Below are positions 20,042 to 32,929 of a DNA stretch of 64,000 bases, piece after piece. The stretch is from positions 4,758,669 to 4,822,668 of the forward strand of contig LR746276.1 in assembly GCA_902729315.2 (NCBI GenBank), written 5' to 3'. The DNA comes from Spirodela intermedia. Taxonomy: Eukaryota > Streptophyta > Magnoliopsida > Alismatales > Araceae. The translations under genes were made by a program, and so were the position numbers. Numbering within the stretch: the stretch's first letter is position 1; each line of letters starts with the position of its first letter. A model generated the notes under the pieces. That model searched no databases. It saw nothing but the letters and a program-made list of their open reading frames with translations, and was not told where the DNA came from.

Positions 20042-23019
20042 CTATGCGCCCGCCAGAGGCATCTTCTGTATGGTCTTTGAAGACTGCCCATAGAGACGGT
20101 AAGGCTTGTCTATTACTGGATAGGACGGATTCATTGCAATACCACATTTCCCGAACGGCGCATTTATATTGCGTTCGATTTTGCCGTATCCATTTTCTGA
20201 CCAGAATGTGCTCCAAGAATTCTTAATAAGCCAATAATCCTTTCCGTCCTCGCGGCCATATCCCACGACGAGAACCCCGTGATCCAATTTTTGCCCGCAT
20301 CTTCCAGAGAAAACACCCTAGAAGATATGAAACGGTTACAGTTGCAATTGTTTTAATACGTATGGCATAAGATCCAAGAAACCATTTAAATTGAATGTTT
20401 GTCTGTGTAGATTTTTCATGTTTGGCTTCTTTATGCTTGCTTTTCTTACTATATGACCAAAATTGTTTATTATGATAAGGTTTGCACACAAATCATGTGC
20501 GATTAAATGTGATCCAACAATTTTGTCTATTGATTAATGATCTAGAATCCAGTGTTAGATTGATTGTTGAGACAGTGAAGTAGATGAGTTGAGGTACATG
20601 ATGTATAATAGTAAAATCTTAAAAAAAATGCAACAAACTTATGGGAATTTTCATTGTGTGCTTACTATTTGATGGCTTCTTTACAAAAGACTCAAACCAG
20701 AAAAACAAATACCATTGCGTAATAATATTTGCTCAAAACAACATACATTTGTGAGAACTTATTTGCATTCGATTAAATGAAGCATACCCCACATCCATTT
20801 TCCACTAGCTTCTAGTGATTATTCTATGGTTAACCTAGTTCTCATTAAACTACTACAATTATTATACTCCATTAGGTAACAACATAAGACCTTCTAAATG
20901 TCTAAATGAGAAATGCATACCAATCAATTTATATGCTTCTAAATTTCAGGTGATGATCTTAAATTCCCTAAACTATTGTCATACTTCTGCAGGTATGATT
21001 TAATTTTCCAAATGTATGGGATGATGTAACTATGTAGGTCACCTAAACATATTTACCATGTGGAAATCAATAAATCATTAAGAATTTAAAAGTATTATTT
21101 GACTTTACCAAAACAAGTTTACAGCACAATGAGTCACTTACCTTTTTGTGAAATATAAAGTCTGTACTATTAGATTTGATTGAAACACTAATAGGCTGAC
21201 TTGATACAGCTTTTTGTAAAGAAATCTCGTTTCTAGATCGAATGACTTCATAATTATCAATGTAGACAACACTCTCCTGCAAAGATCAAATATTTATTAT
21301 GACTTGTTGCTACGGTGTGTTAGGAAGCATATTAAGAGTACATGATATTATTACCTTGATTGGATTGCAGGGTTGCCGAACTCCTTGATAAGGGTAATGA
21401 GATTCAGTGTCAATACCAGAATTTTGTACATACTGAAAGGCAGACGATGTACGGCCCCCAAAGCAACCATTAGAAAGTCTTTCACAGTCCACCAAATTTT
21501 GCTTTGAAAGGGTCATTAAGTTTCCCGTGACTATTTGATTTATGCCCTCAATAGCGCCAACAGCCGAAAACGCCCAACAACTCCCTTTGTTTATGTCAAT
21601 GCTTAGTTAGAGTTAAATAAGGATGGAAAATTCATGACAATGAGCATGATCAAGTATGGGGCTTATTTAATTTTAGGTTTTCTGCAAATCTTGATTGATT
21701 CATGTTGCATTGTTTGGTTATGTTACATAATTATGATCCCTCATTCTCACAAATATACTAAAATATGGAAATTTTAATTTTTTTTATACAAGAATTTTAA
21801 ATAAATGAATGTAATTTAAAATATGAGAGTACAAGAACATGGAGAGATACACAACTACGCTAATTCAACTATCACTACACCAAATCAATCTACAAGTTTT
21901 ACTCTAGACTTGTAGATTACGATAAAAAATGTTCATCATGAATTGTAAAGAGAAGATATTGATAAAATAAATGATATCATCTCCATTATAAATTTCGAAT
22001 TTGAAAATTTCACAAATGGCATGTATTTTTGGATAATGATAAATAAATTAATTGTGTTAAATATGTGTTTTGTCACTTAATGTTGTGAGGGTACATCTGA
22101 AATGATATTAAAGAAATAAAGCAAGGGTAGTGATAATGCTGAAAAATGATAGTTAAATAAATGAAAATAAGGGATTTCAATGAAGGGAATGGAATTAACT
22201 TTTCTTCTATCTTCATTTATTTTCATGATTTTTGGGAGAAACTTCTTTATGATTCATGATTTTTTTTTGTGTTATAGACTTATGTGACCTTAGATAAATA
22301 TGTTGGTGAGTTCTAAATTCTTATGGATATCTTTCGTTGATCCACAGGTTTAGTGTTGTTTATATGAACTCAAAGAGTGTTTGCATAATGTTGATCATGA
22401 AATAAGAACAAAATGTCAACTGGAAGATAAATAAAGAATTTTAAAATGTGAATATGGAATGTTTTGAAAACTAACTATTATGAACATTTGCAATCCTTTA
22501 TCTAAAGATATTAAATTCATTCATAGAATATATCAATATACAAAAGATGATATACTAACCACAATTGCCTTGATATTCCACAGGAGACACAGCACCTGCA
22601 CGTCTCCAGTCAACAAAGTTAGGGAGTTGCTCACCCTCTTTAGGCATGTAACGATCACTTGCATGTGACGATGGTTCTACGTTAAGATGACTATTGAGAT
22701 ATATGCTTGCAAACTCTTCAGTAGTGAGATCAGCAAATTGGTTCAATCCTAGAGTGAAGGAATGGTTATTCTCTGGGCGATTGTGCTCAGTGATATAACG
22801 TAAATTGTCCTTAAATATCTTAATTCTTCTACTTTCTTCCATTGACGTATCATACGATTTATCATACTTCACTTGCCACTCTGCAAAAAGCCATTTAATC
22901 TCTTTTTCGCTTCTCAATTTTCTTTTCTGACCACCTATACTCTTGACAGATAGACCTGTCACACAGCAATGATAGATTGTGAAGACTAGAAGCATTGATA
23001 GGAACTTTGATCTTCCCAT
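20042..23019 (-). CDS. Papain-like cysteine protease (C1A), secreted prepro-enzyme
   Basis: Four exons, 23019-22560, 21584-21355, 21276-21142 and 20317-20042, give 366 residues. Order: signal peptide [19 protein letters not shown]; inhibitory I29 prodomain with the ERFNIN pattern in [20 protein letters not shown] and [13 protein letters not shown]; mature start near [16 protein letters not shown]; the oxyanion Gln in YQGNCG; catalytic Cys in [14 protein letters not shown], split by intron 1; catalytic His in [11 protein letters not shown]; and catalytic Asn in IKNSWSTFW, followed by [11 protein letters not shown]. It has no granulin domain, and no KDEL or vacuolar tail is apparent; it ends in KMPLAGA. 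Odd points are NSWS instead of the usual NSWG and GCFGG instead of GCNGG. All catalytic residues are intact, so it is probably active in the vacuole or apoplast, in senescence, defence or storage-protein turnover. The first ATG is 23019; the in-frame GTG at 23028 is not used. Confidence 0.95.
21585..22559 (-). other. Intron 1 of the protease gene
   Basis: About 975 bp, strongly AT-rich, inserted between the two halves of the active-site Cys motif, within the Gly codon before SCWAF. No internal gene or repeat family is seen. The other long intron (20318-21141) is likewise AT-rich and empty. Confidence 0.8.
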
Positions 23020-23116
23020 ACTCCTCACACCCTCCTTCCTCTGGCTTAAAAGAAATACAAAGGAAAAGTGAAGCTGGGAAAGTTGAGAGTGCTGAAGTAG
23101 AGGAACCCATGAGTTC

Positions 23117-23125
23117 TATATATAA
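23117..23125 (-). promoter_or_regulatory. Probable TATA box of the protease gene
   Basis: On minus reads TATATATAG about 98 bp upstream of the ATG at 23019, a typical plant core-promoter distance. Confidence 0.6.
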
Positions 23126-23219
23126 GTTTGAGAGAGGTGTGAAAAATAATATTAGCACTATGTCTTTATTGCACATTAAACTAGGTTTTAAACAACAAAC
23201 ATGGGATTTTTGATGTACC

Positions 23220-25923
23220 ATAATGTTAGACTATTCCAAACATGAACTGAACATGAGAAACATTATTTAATAGTCACATGTTATTTGTGTTGAAAACATG
23301 AACCTTCCTTATTAATAATAACCTTAATACTATTGAAAAATTCAAGCAACTTTAAATGCTATATAATCTCTATAAAATAGAAATTTTACGGAAAATGTCA
23401 TTTCTATTATTGATAATGATTTTTTATCTTATTATTAATGTGATTAGGACAATGAATTATTTTATCAAGTGATCTAAAGCATCTAGACAAAATAATGAGT
23501 TGTTCAAGATTATTATTTGAACTTGAATTTTGTACATTAATATATAAATAATTTTTTATAGAAGTAAAATGTTAAAATAGGATGATATATTCTATCATCT
23601 TATAAAATATGTGGTATTTTACTTGGCCTCACATACAACTACTAATTTTGGTAGCATTTGAGTGTGTAGAGGTTCAACTAGCCAAATATCTTGCAAGAAC
23701 TTCAAGTGATACAAAATATGAATTTTTTTTACTTGAGGTTTGGGCACCTTCATTGAGGACAAGGAGCTTCAGAATCACCAAAGTAGTTACCCAACAATCA
23801 ATGAATTCATAAATTATTGTTGACATTTTAATGGTTGCTTTTGGTCCATTGAGACATCTCCTTGTGATCTCTTACTCATAACCCATGTATCCATTAGTTA
23901 ATAATATTTTCATAAATTAAAACGTGCCAATACTAATCATCCTTAGAGCTTTTCACACTAAAAATATGAATTCTGTGTGTCTAACACATCAACATAATTT
24001 TGTTTGTAATTATTTTGAATGTGGTGTCTTTTAAATTAAATCATGACTACAATTTTCCTCTTGTGGCGAAAGTGAAGATATCTCTCTTTCTTGGTTCCTC
24101 TCTTATCAGTTCTACATTTCACCCAGTACTATAGGAACTTGAGCTTAATGTCTTTCAATCACCTTTAGTGGAATCGTAGTCAGGATTGGCTCAAACCTAT
24201 GGTATCAAAATTATTTTCTCAAGGAAGCACATTTTTCAGTGTACATACCTATCCAAAGATTGGTATTTGTAAGGTAATGGCTATATCTTCACTAAATGCA
24301 CTCTCAAGATAGTTATATTTCATTTTTTGATGTCATTTGAACAACAGCTTTTTAGACCTTAGTAAAATAGTTTAATAAACTATTCTAAGTGTAACAAACT
24401 ATGGTGGATTTTGTTATTTTATACTGGTTGTAGGATCTTTAAACTTTAAATCATTGGGATATATTAATGAATGTTCATTATTTGTGCTATCATTATTTGT
24501 ATAATTATAAATGATGCTAATAATAAATAGAGTAAAATTTTGTCATTTGAAAATAATTTTAGATATGGGATCCAAAGACAAGTAGGCCAAAATTTCATGA
24601 GGTACGATCTGAAATTTTTAGTATCACATCCTTGGAAATTAGCATTACATTTTAGTTGAACATATGCCTTGAAATTGCTTTCAATGGTGTCTATATGAAG
24701 TGAAAGGAGGTATACTTACCCACAAAGATTCCTTGGGTTCTGTTATAGTGCAAGAAAACCTTAAAATAGGACTCACAATCTAAGCCCTCATTTTTTGAAC
24801 CTTATTTAATGTGTGTTGGGAATTTGAGATATTAAAGAAATCAAGAGTGAGGAAAACGAATGGTAGTTGAATATTAAAATGCTACTAGAGGGTACGACTC
24901 AATATTGTAATGGCTTTGTCAATTTCAAACTTACATTACTCTCCAAGCCTCAAATTAGTATTTCCATTTGGTTTCTCCCAAGCCTAGATAGATTTAACTT
25001 TCTCATGGTAAGAATTAACACCAACATAGATGCCATCTCAAGATATCAATTTTAACCTTTTTCAATCATTGTGTAATAGTAAACTTTGGAAAACAAATAT
25101 AAATGAGATAAAACATTTTTAGCTTTTATTGATGAGAATGCTATGATAGGTTTAGAGCTTTGGATGCTTTGGAATTGTTCGTCTTAGTTTTAAAGAGACT
25201 ACACTAGGAACGAACAAAGGGTGAATTGGTTATTTTTTCAATTTTTATGTTGTTTACTAATTTTGACTATGATCTAATCACCCACAAGCTTATAATTGTT
25301 AGCTTTTGTGGCCTAACACACTCTAAGGACAATGTACATAGGTTGTCCTAACTCTTTAATGAAGTAAATTAGAATTCATTGTTGATGCCCTTGGTTTTGA
25401 TACTTTAAGTAAAAACATATTTATGAAATACTTAATAAATTATAAATATATTTTATGAAGACAACTTTTTTTAATATCTTACTGCAAGAAGCCACCAAAA
25501 TGTCATTACAAAAACCTATTTCGACTTTTCAAATGGCTTCTTGCAAAGAAGAAACTAATCTTAAGCCAATCTATCTCTATTATATTTATTCACGCTCGAA
25601 GGAATATGCTTCTCCATTTTATAGAATCATACTACAACACATTCAATTAAGAACTTAAAGCTATGTCAAATATTCAATTATGTAGTGGTAATTTAAGTCA
25701 ACATGTGATTCCCACATTAAAGACTTAGGTGCCTAACTGATGATTGGAGAGAGGGTTAAGCTACGGCATGTGGTGTTGAGAACCTAATACTACTCACAAA
25801 AGATGTGGTCTTAAAGGAGATTGGTATGTTTAGACTAAGGCATGTGGTGTTGGGAATCGTGTTTTTGCCTAGAAGGGGTGCTATTTGTAGTGATAAGACA
25901 TGTGATTGAGTTCATGATTAATG
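23220..25923. other. AT-rich intergenic DNA
   Basis: No gene with family similarity on either strand. A short direct repeat around GGCATGTGGTGTTG occurs at about 25766 and 25839. The far right end grades into LTR-like sequence. Confidence 0.6.
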
Positions 25924-27345
25924 TGACTTAATCATTAGTATAAAAAATTACATAAATGTACAATATATAAAACTATAAAAAAACACTAATTTTTGAATTT
26001 TTGAAAATATTTTAGTAAAATTAAATCAATTATAATTTGATAATTTTTTTCAAAAATTATAGAAAATATTCAATTATATCATAGAGTTGTAAGATAAAAT
26101 TGGATAAAATTTTAATTTTTTTCAAAAAATATGAATTTTAGACTAAATATAATAATAAAAATTAATTGAAAATTCACAAAATAAATACTTAGGAGAAAAT
26201 AGAATTATGTTTGGTGATTTTGACATAAATAATTATAGATGATTTAGTTGAATAAATTAAGATTTGTAAAAATCAAATGAATCAAAATTGACTAAAAATG
26301 ATTTTTGAATTTTGAAATCACACAAAATGGTATTAAATTAAGAACTAATTAAGTTTGAAAAAGTAAAAATAGAGTTTTGACATCATAATAGTGATCGTTG
26401 GAATTTGACTTTTGGAGAGGTTTATTATATGATATCCACAGCCCTAAAGGCTCTCCTTGGACATAGACGACGTAGGTAATCTCAAGATTTTCTTTTGAAT
26501 TCTAAAATTAATGAGGTGAGTTGATGAATCATTTCAAACAACTATCACTTAGCAAAACAGAAGTTTGGTGGCTTTCAAATCTTCACCAATTGTCATCTAA
26601 TAGACATGAATTTGATAGAGCTAGAGCATGTCTTAGGAAACTTCATTCTCAAGTCTCTACAATAAAGGGAAATTCTTTATTGCATTTGATATAATTTGAG
26701 GAGAGGTAACTCATCTCTTAGTGAATTTTTATTTTCTCAAAATTTTTGGTGACTTGTTCATAATTATATGTGAATAGTGTTGATAAATTTTTTATCAATG
26801 ATCGTGTAATTTTGGTGACTAAACCATTGATTGGTGTTGACCACAAAAGTTACAATTTAATCAAATAAAAATATAATTTGTAGCTCTTGTAAATTCAAAC
26901 CCTCACTAGTCACTCAGATGTGTGAGAGAAAAAATATAATTTACCTACATTCCCTTGACCTAGTGACATTATGTATGTATCTTTCCTCTTATAAGTTAGG
27001 GGTATTTGAAGTATAAAAATATTTAAATCTACAAGCAAATGCTAACATGGGCTTAGTCCCACATTGACTATTTTTGATATTTTAAGACATTAATACCTCC
27101 TTCTATCTTTAACATCCTCTCTCACATGCCTATGTGTGTATGACCACTCCTTGCCCCACACTTAGCTACCCACGAATGATGTGGAAGGGAAGTGATACTG
27201 CCTTGACTGTTCCTTGGTCACTTGAGCTCCTAGCTCATGGTTCACCAAACTATGCCTCCAACCCATGTGCAGGCCTAGCTAACCACGACCTTGTTTCTTT
27301 TATTTTTCTTTATTTATCTCAAAATATGACTATAAAAATTATATA
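25924..27345 (-). repeat. Degenerate long LTR, family A, copy 1
   Basis: Homologous along most of its length to 34089-35454 and 37613-38861. Shared landmarks on plus are TGACTTAATCATTAG at the edge, ATTAAGATTTGTAAAA, GGCTCTCCTTGGACA, TTAGTCCCACATTG, CCACTCCTTGCCCCACA and GATGTGGAAGGGAAGTG. Orientation is set by copies 2 and 3. The start of this copy (right end) is replaced by family-B sequence at about 27345. Confidence 0.7.
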
Positions 27346-28369
27346 AGTTTACCTAAATCATATTTGAATATTTTATAATGATTTAATATCATCAAAGTAT
27401 TTTTTCTGAATTTAAAAGATGTTTTGTATTTTTCTAAGTATTATAAGATTTATTTCAAGTTAAAATAAATATTCTAAAGGTTTTTCTTTTTTCCTAGAAT
27501 TTCTTATTAAATCAGAATTAGTATTAGTGCTTTGACTCATTCTTATAAAAAATATAAAACATAATCCGTATGGTTTTTATGATTTATTATGCATCTCTTA
27601 AGCCTTAAGTTAACTCATGTATATGAGTTTAAGATTTATCATGTGGATTTCTCTCTTATACCTAAATTATTATATTTATTTATTTAAGGGGTAATGGGCT
27701 TTATTTTAATATTATGTTTCGGGTCATATTAGGCCCATGGGCTAGCTGGACAGCCCAAGTTAATTAAGGAGGAGGCCCAACAAGGAGGCATTTTCTCTCC
27801 CCTCAAATTAAGGAAACTGCCCACTTAAGTATGGTGGTTCATTTCTTCCTTAATTAGAGGGAGGAGTATGTGACACCATCTGATCAGCCACACACCTCTC
27901 CCTCATTAAATAACCCTTGAAACTATCTCAGCCCCTCAATCAGTTCAATCCAAGGGCTGAGATAAGTCCTAGGGTGAGGGAAGGTGAGGAGACAGCCTAG
28001 CAGCCACCCACCTCCCTTAGGCTGCCCTTTGAGAGAGAAATCTAATATAAGGGTTGTGCACTCTCCTCTATGATCCAAGGGCTGAGTATGACCAAAGGGA
28101 GAATAAGAAGCCATCTAGAGGAGAGAAAAGGCCATTCCATTAATAGGAGAGGGGCACCCAAGAGGAAGAAGAGAAGATCTCCAAGAACTTCACTCCTTGA
28201 GTCAATCCAAGAACTCCAAGGAGGGATCTATTTGAGCACTCCAAATGACATATAGAAAGTATCTTTCACGTATTTGGTTATTTTATTTTGTATTACATTT
28301 TATTTTGGATGAATGAGTTTTATTATCTTATTGTATTGTCTTCTTCTTGAGACCCTCTTGATGAAAAAG
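27346..28369 (+). repeat. Long LTR, family B, truncated copy
   Basis: Direct repeat of about 42281-43213, co-linear for ~1 kb. Shared blocks include AGTATTATAAGATTTATTTC, TTAGGCCCATGGGCTAGC, TGGACAGCCCA, AGGAGGCCCAACAAG, GAGATAAGTCCTAGGGTGAG, CAAGAACTTCACTCCTTGAG and TTTGGATGAATGAGTTTTAT. Both ends are cut: family-A LTR on the left, copia sequence on the right. Confidence 0.8.
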
Positions 28370-28744
28370 AGTATCTCACCACTTGCTTCTCTAGCTCAGA
28401 TCCCTCGGCCTCATGGCATCATCTCACCCCCCTCTGTCACCCTACCTCTGAGCCCTTTGAGCTTCTTTCGACTAGTGTTCTCCCTTTTTTAGTAGTTTCT
28501 CTGACTTGTCACTCCATCATAGCACAATTTACTCGGCTGACGTACATCTTCAACGGCCACAATTATGCGTCGTGGGTATTTGACTTCAAGCTCTTCCTTA
28601 GATCTCACAATCTACTCCATCACCTCTTGGAGGACCCACCTAGCCTTCGTGAACCCTCATATGTGACATGGTTGTAGTTCGACTTGGTCGTCACACATGG
28701 ATGCTTCAAAATATTGAGTCCAGCATTATCGAGCCATTGATGCA

Positions 28745-29833
28745 CATGATAATTATAAATTAGTAGTTACATCTAAGCATTAATATCTTATATATAGATG
28801 CTAATTAATAGGTAGATAATACAATTATTCATAATGTTTTATCATTTAAGTCCTAATATATATTATTTTAATTATTTTATTTATATTATGAGATTAACCC
28901 TACTTGACTTTTACAAAGTCAAGTGGTGATTCTCTCATATTTTCTTGATAATTATTTAATTCTAAGGACTTAGGTGAGCTCTTATTATGAGTTGGAAGTA
29001 ATAAAAGAAGTCCAAGCCTTCAGCCTAATGAAAAGCCCTAGTCTTATGGAAAGGGTTAGCCTAATATGTTTATGGTCCTAAGAGAGGGCATCACTTTGGC
29101 CTAACCTATTTGGACTTAAAAGGATTACCAAAAGATGAGATTTAGGCTGTCCATCTTAAGACGCGTTAAGATGAGATTAAGAGAAAGATTAGAGTGCCGT
29201 CCTCATAAAATGATCTGGGCTATCCACCAAGAGAGTCAGTTATTAATCTTAACCGTCAAGTGGAGGGGCCTAACTCTAGAGAGGATTAAGATATCTCGCC
29301 TCCCTCTTGGAGAGTGCTTTTTGGCTCTCTCTCTAGCAATGACTAGCCGAAGTAAATAAGAGGAAAATCAAGGCCTGATCAATGGTATTTTCATGTCTAA
29401 GATCATTGTAGAGAAAATATTACCTAGAGCGCATTAAGATAGTCATGGATTGAGCATCACTCGGCCTAGGGCTGGTGCACAATGAGGTTTGTCTAAGATT
29501 CAGATTTGGGATATCCTTGTAATCCTCTCCATAGAGAGATTAACTTTTAATTCGAACTAGTTTTATCATTTAGTCTATCATTTCATTGTGTTAGATCCAT
29601 TCTCTCCTCTTTGTCACATTTTTCATAACTCTTATTTTCACCCTTCACAATTACAAGTATATCTATATATATATAAGAAATAGAATAGGTAGCATTCTTA
29701 CTCTCATTACCCATACTTCTAGAGGATCAACCCTTACTTATCCTAAATAAAAGAGTGAGGGTTTATAAATATTATTTTTATGAATTTGGTTACATCACGA
29801 TGACGTATTTAACCTTCAATTTGAGTTCATCAG
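28745..29833. mobile_element. 1.09-kb non-coding insertion inside copia gag, probably a solo LTR
   Basis: Interrupts the gag reading frame. The 4-base TGCA occurs on both sides (28741-28744 and 29834-29837), and deleting the insert plus one TGCA restores a continuous gag frame. The insert starts CATGATAATTATAA and ends GAGTTCATCAG, so TG...CA termini lie 1-2 nt from the junctions. No coding sequence was recognised in it. Confidence 0.6.
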
Positions 29834-32551
29834 TGCATCAACTTGGCTCGTCTCCTATGTCTCACTATAAAGATCATGCATGCAAACTAGACAAACATTG
29901 GTCGCATTGTGGAGATCTTTGAGTCTCTTCTCTCTTGAAAACATGATAATTCCTCTCTTTAGGCCTACTACGGTTGCCTCTAGGTGCTCATCTAGGAGGT
30001 TGATATCTATCAGCCCCCTACTATCAACCTCTTAACCCTCTAGTGCTATCGCTAGAAGTTTTATGCTGGGATTTATCTTAGTGAACTTTATTTGTCCATC
30101 ACATCCTACATCTAGAGGTCTCTTCTCTCTAAGGATCGCGTGCCTAATCTCAAGTCTATCTTCTCGGCAGCCCTTCGGGTCACCACTGGTACGCCCATCC
30201 ACTCCTCATCTTCCTCTCCAGGTGCCACCTCTACTCCTTTGGCTCTTACTGTTGTTGCTTTGTGGGCTCAAGATGATACCCTTTCTTCCCACCCTGATGA
30301 TGGTCGTACTCCTCGTAGATGTGAGCACAATACGTTTCCTCCATGTTCTTACTGTGGGAAGCAAAATCATCTAGCTACTAAGTGTTAGAAGTAGTTCAGC
30401 AAGTTTGCTTCTACATAGCCGGCAATAACTTCTCCAACTCTAGGGTCCCCCACTCCATCCCATATTCTAGCTTCTACCTTCCACGTGACCTTGACATCTA
30501 CAGAGTATAACGCCCTTCACTGCACCAATGATATCGATGCTTCCACCTCTTCTAATCTCGTCTTACTTTCGGCCTCTTCTATGCTAGGTACACATGCTTA
30601 CCTTGACACCGTGGATTATCGTTTTGGGGGCCTCCACCCACATGACTGGTATTTCTACTATTCTCTCCTCCTATCAGCCTACCTTGACCCATCCCCCTAT
30701 CATAATTGCTGATGGCTGAACCTGTCCAATCAAAGGTCATGGTGCCACTTTGGCTTCTACCTCTCTTCACCTCACCCAAGTTCTCTATGTTCCTAATTTC
30801 CTACTAACTTTCTTTTTATAAGTACTATTACCCATGCCCTCCTCTATATACTCACATTCTTTTCCTTTCAGTATACTTCTCAAGACCTACATATCGGATG
30901 GAGGATTAGTTTGGGTCGTGAAACAGGTAGGGTGTCTACGAACTCTTTTCTAATGATACTCTGCTTGGGTAGATCTCTTCCACTTGGGTTTTTTGGTGGT
31001 TCTTACGAACCCTCTCATGGCTCCTCCTACTCTAGATGCAGTATCCACCTCATCCTCTCCTATGATCTCCTTCGTGCCTTCAGTCGCTACTTCACTTGAT
31101 GACCTTCATCTTCTTATTGCCCTTCACAAAGGTACATGGACTTGCACACACCATCTCATCTCCTAGTTTGTCTCTTATGACTGCCTTTCTCCTTATTTTC
31201 GTGCCTTTGCCTTCTCTGTGGCCTCTGAGTTGCTTCTATGGTCGTATGTTGAGGCTGCACAAGTACCTATGTGGAAGGTGCCATGGATTTAGAGATAGTT
31301 ATGTTAGTCACTTGGAGGATTTGACATTTGGTTCCGTGCCCATCTAATGCCAACATTGTGACATGTAAGTGGGTCTTGACTCTCAAGTATCACCTAGATA
31401 GCTCCATCGCTTGTCACAAAGCTTGTCTGGTTGCTTGGGGCTTCATGCAAGCATATGGGATTGATTACATTGAGATGTTCTCTCTTATTGTCTACCTCAA
31501 CTCCGTTTGCGTGTTCCTCTCTCTTGCTGTCAATCAAGCATGATCTCTAACACCTTTCTCTACAGTGATCTCGCGAAGTAGGTCTTTCAAGAGGAAACTC
31601 TTGGGTATGTTGATCAAAGGAAGTCATCGAAGGTGTGTCTCTTGCGGTGTGTCATTTATGGACTTAAGCAGAGTTCGCATGCTTAGTTTGCCAAGTTTAG
31701 TGGTTTATTCGCTATGTTCGGCTTCACCTCCTGCATTGTAGACCCCATTATGCTCACGAAGAAGATAGAGGGTGGCCTTATCATCCTTGCTGTCTATGTC
31801 AACAATAGTCTTGTAACTAAAAGTGATGAGGCTAGCATCTCTACTACCAAAGCCAGAGACCTCGCCCATAGAAACTCGCTCGTAGTTCTAAGACACTTCA
31901 TCTCCCTTACTCGAGGATGTTAACAAGTATCAGTTATTGTTGGGCAAGTTGACATATCTCACCATCATTTGCCCCAACATCGTGTACATAGTTAGTGTCT
32001 TGAGCTAGTTTATACAAGAGCCTTGATGAGTTCATTGAGAGGGAGTTTATCGGCGACACAACCATCTTTGCATTGTAGCCTACTCGATGCCAAGTATGCA
32101 GGTGACAAGGGTGACCGAAAGTTTACTACGATTTACTACATATACATTGGCAGTAATCTAGTCACTTGGTGGTCCGAAAATAGAGGTGGTGTCTTGCTAA
32201 GTGTGGAATTCAAGTATCGAGTTATGACTGAGATCGTGTGAGAAATGATATAACTTTGATCACTTCTCGATGATTTCAATATTACTTCTCTATCTCTAAT
32301 GTCTATGTATAATGACAATCAAGCCGCTATCTTCATTTCCAGTAATCCCACCTTTTATGAGCGTATGAAGCACATTGAGATTAATTGTCACTACATTTGA
32401 AATGAGGTTATGTTCAGACTCACCTCTACTCCTCATGTGGCTTCATCTTATTAGCTTACTAATGTCTTCACAAAGAATCTGGTTGGCTTCTATGACACCA
32501 TGTGTACCAAGTTGGACATGTTTGACTTATATGTTCCAACTTGAGGGAGAG

Positions 32552-32698
32552 TGTTCGATAGTAATATCAGACTCTCGGCTTACTAGGGCTCATTATCTAT
32601 ATCTTAGTCTCTCTCATATCTCTTCTCTCCTATATAGTTGTCATGTATTTTACTTTGAGTTTGTATGGATTTTAGGGTTTTCTCCTCACATGTCAACA
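32552..32698 (+). repeat. Copia LTR flanked by PPT and primer-binding site
   Basis: 147 bp from TGTTCGATAG to ATGTCAACA. A polypurine tract (TTGAGGGAGAG) ends at 32551, as expected for a 3' LTR. Immediately to the right is TGATATCAGAGC, 11 of 12 matching the Met-tRNA primer site, as expected after a 5' LTR. Confidence 0.7.
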
Positions 32699-32929
32699 TG
32701 ATATCAGAGCCCTAGGTATCCCTTGTCGTCCTCCTCCGCTCTAGTGGGCCGCTTATCTCTGACACATTGCTCTCCTCCTCGAGCAGGTCTTTAGTGTCAC
32801 CATTCTTCCCTCTTCTAGTGTCGTCATCTCTACCGTCACTCTCCTTCTCATTTTGGTGCTGTGTCAATAGATGCATCATTAAATTCTTTTAGATTGTGAT
32901 CTCATTCTAGAATGAATGATAAAGAAGAG

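Larger units (their letters stand above)
28370..32698 (+). mobile_element. Degenerate Ty1/copia retrotransposon
   Basis: In order on plus: gag start (~28530-28740, with FNGHNYASWVFDF), a foreign insertion (28745-29833), gag continuation (29838-30390) ending in a zinc knuckle CSYCGKQNHLATKC (CX2CX4HX4C), a protease segment with STHMTG where the family's DSG is lost (~30610), a mostly missing integrase, RT (~31350-31900) with KWVLTLKYH and YGIDYIEMFS, and RNase H (~32160-32400) with DNQAAIFISS and a downstream ERMKHIEI. The tail has a polypurine tract AGGGAGAG and an LTR. Many stops and frameshifts occur. The RT active motif YVDD reads YVNN, so it is dead. Confidence 0.88.

Noticed and set aside
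23220-25923. Possible gene in the AT-rich region right of the protease
   Set aside because: Only short frames with no similarity to a family and no coherent splice pattern. Nothing could be supported.
31328-32701. Several 60-110 residue plus-strand frames that look like small proteins
   Set aside because: They are pieces of one degenerate copia pol (RT and RNase H) split by frameshifts, not independent genes.
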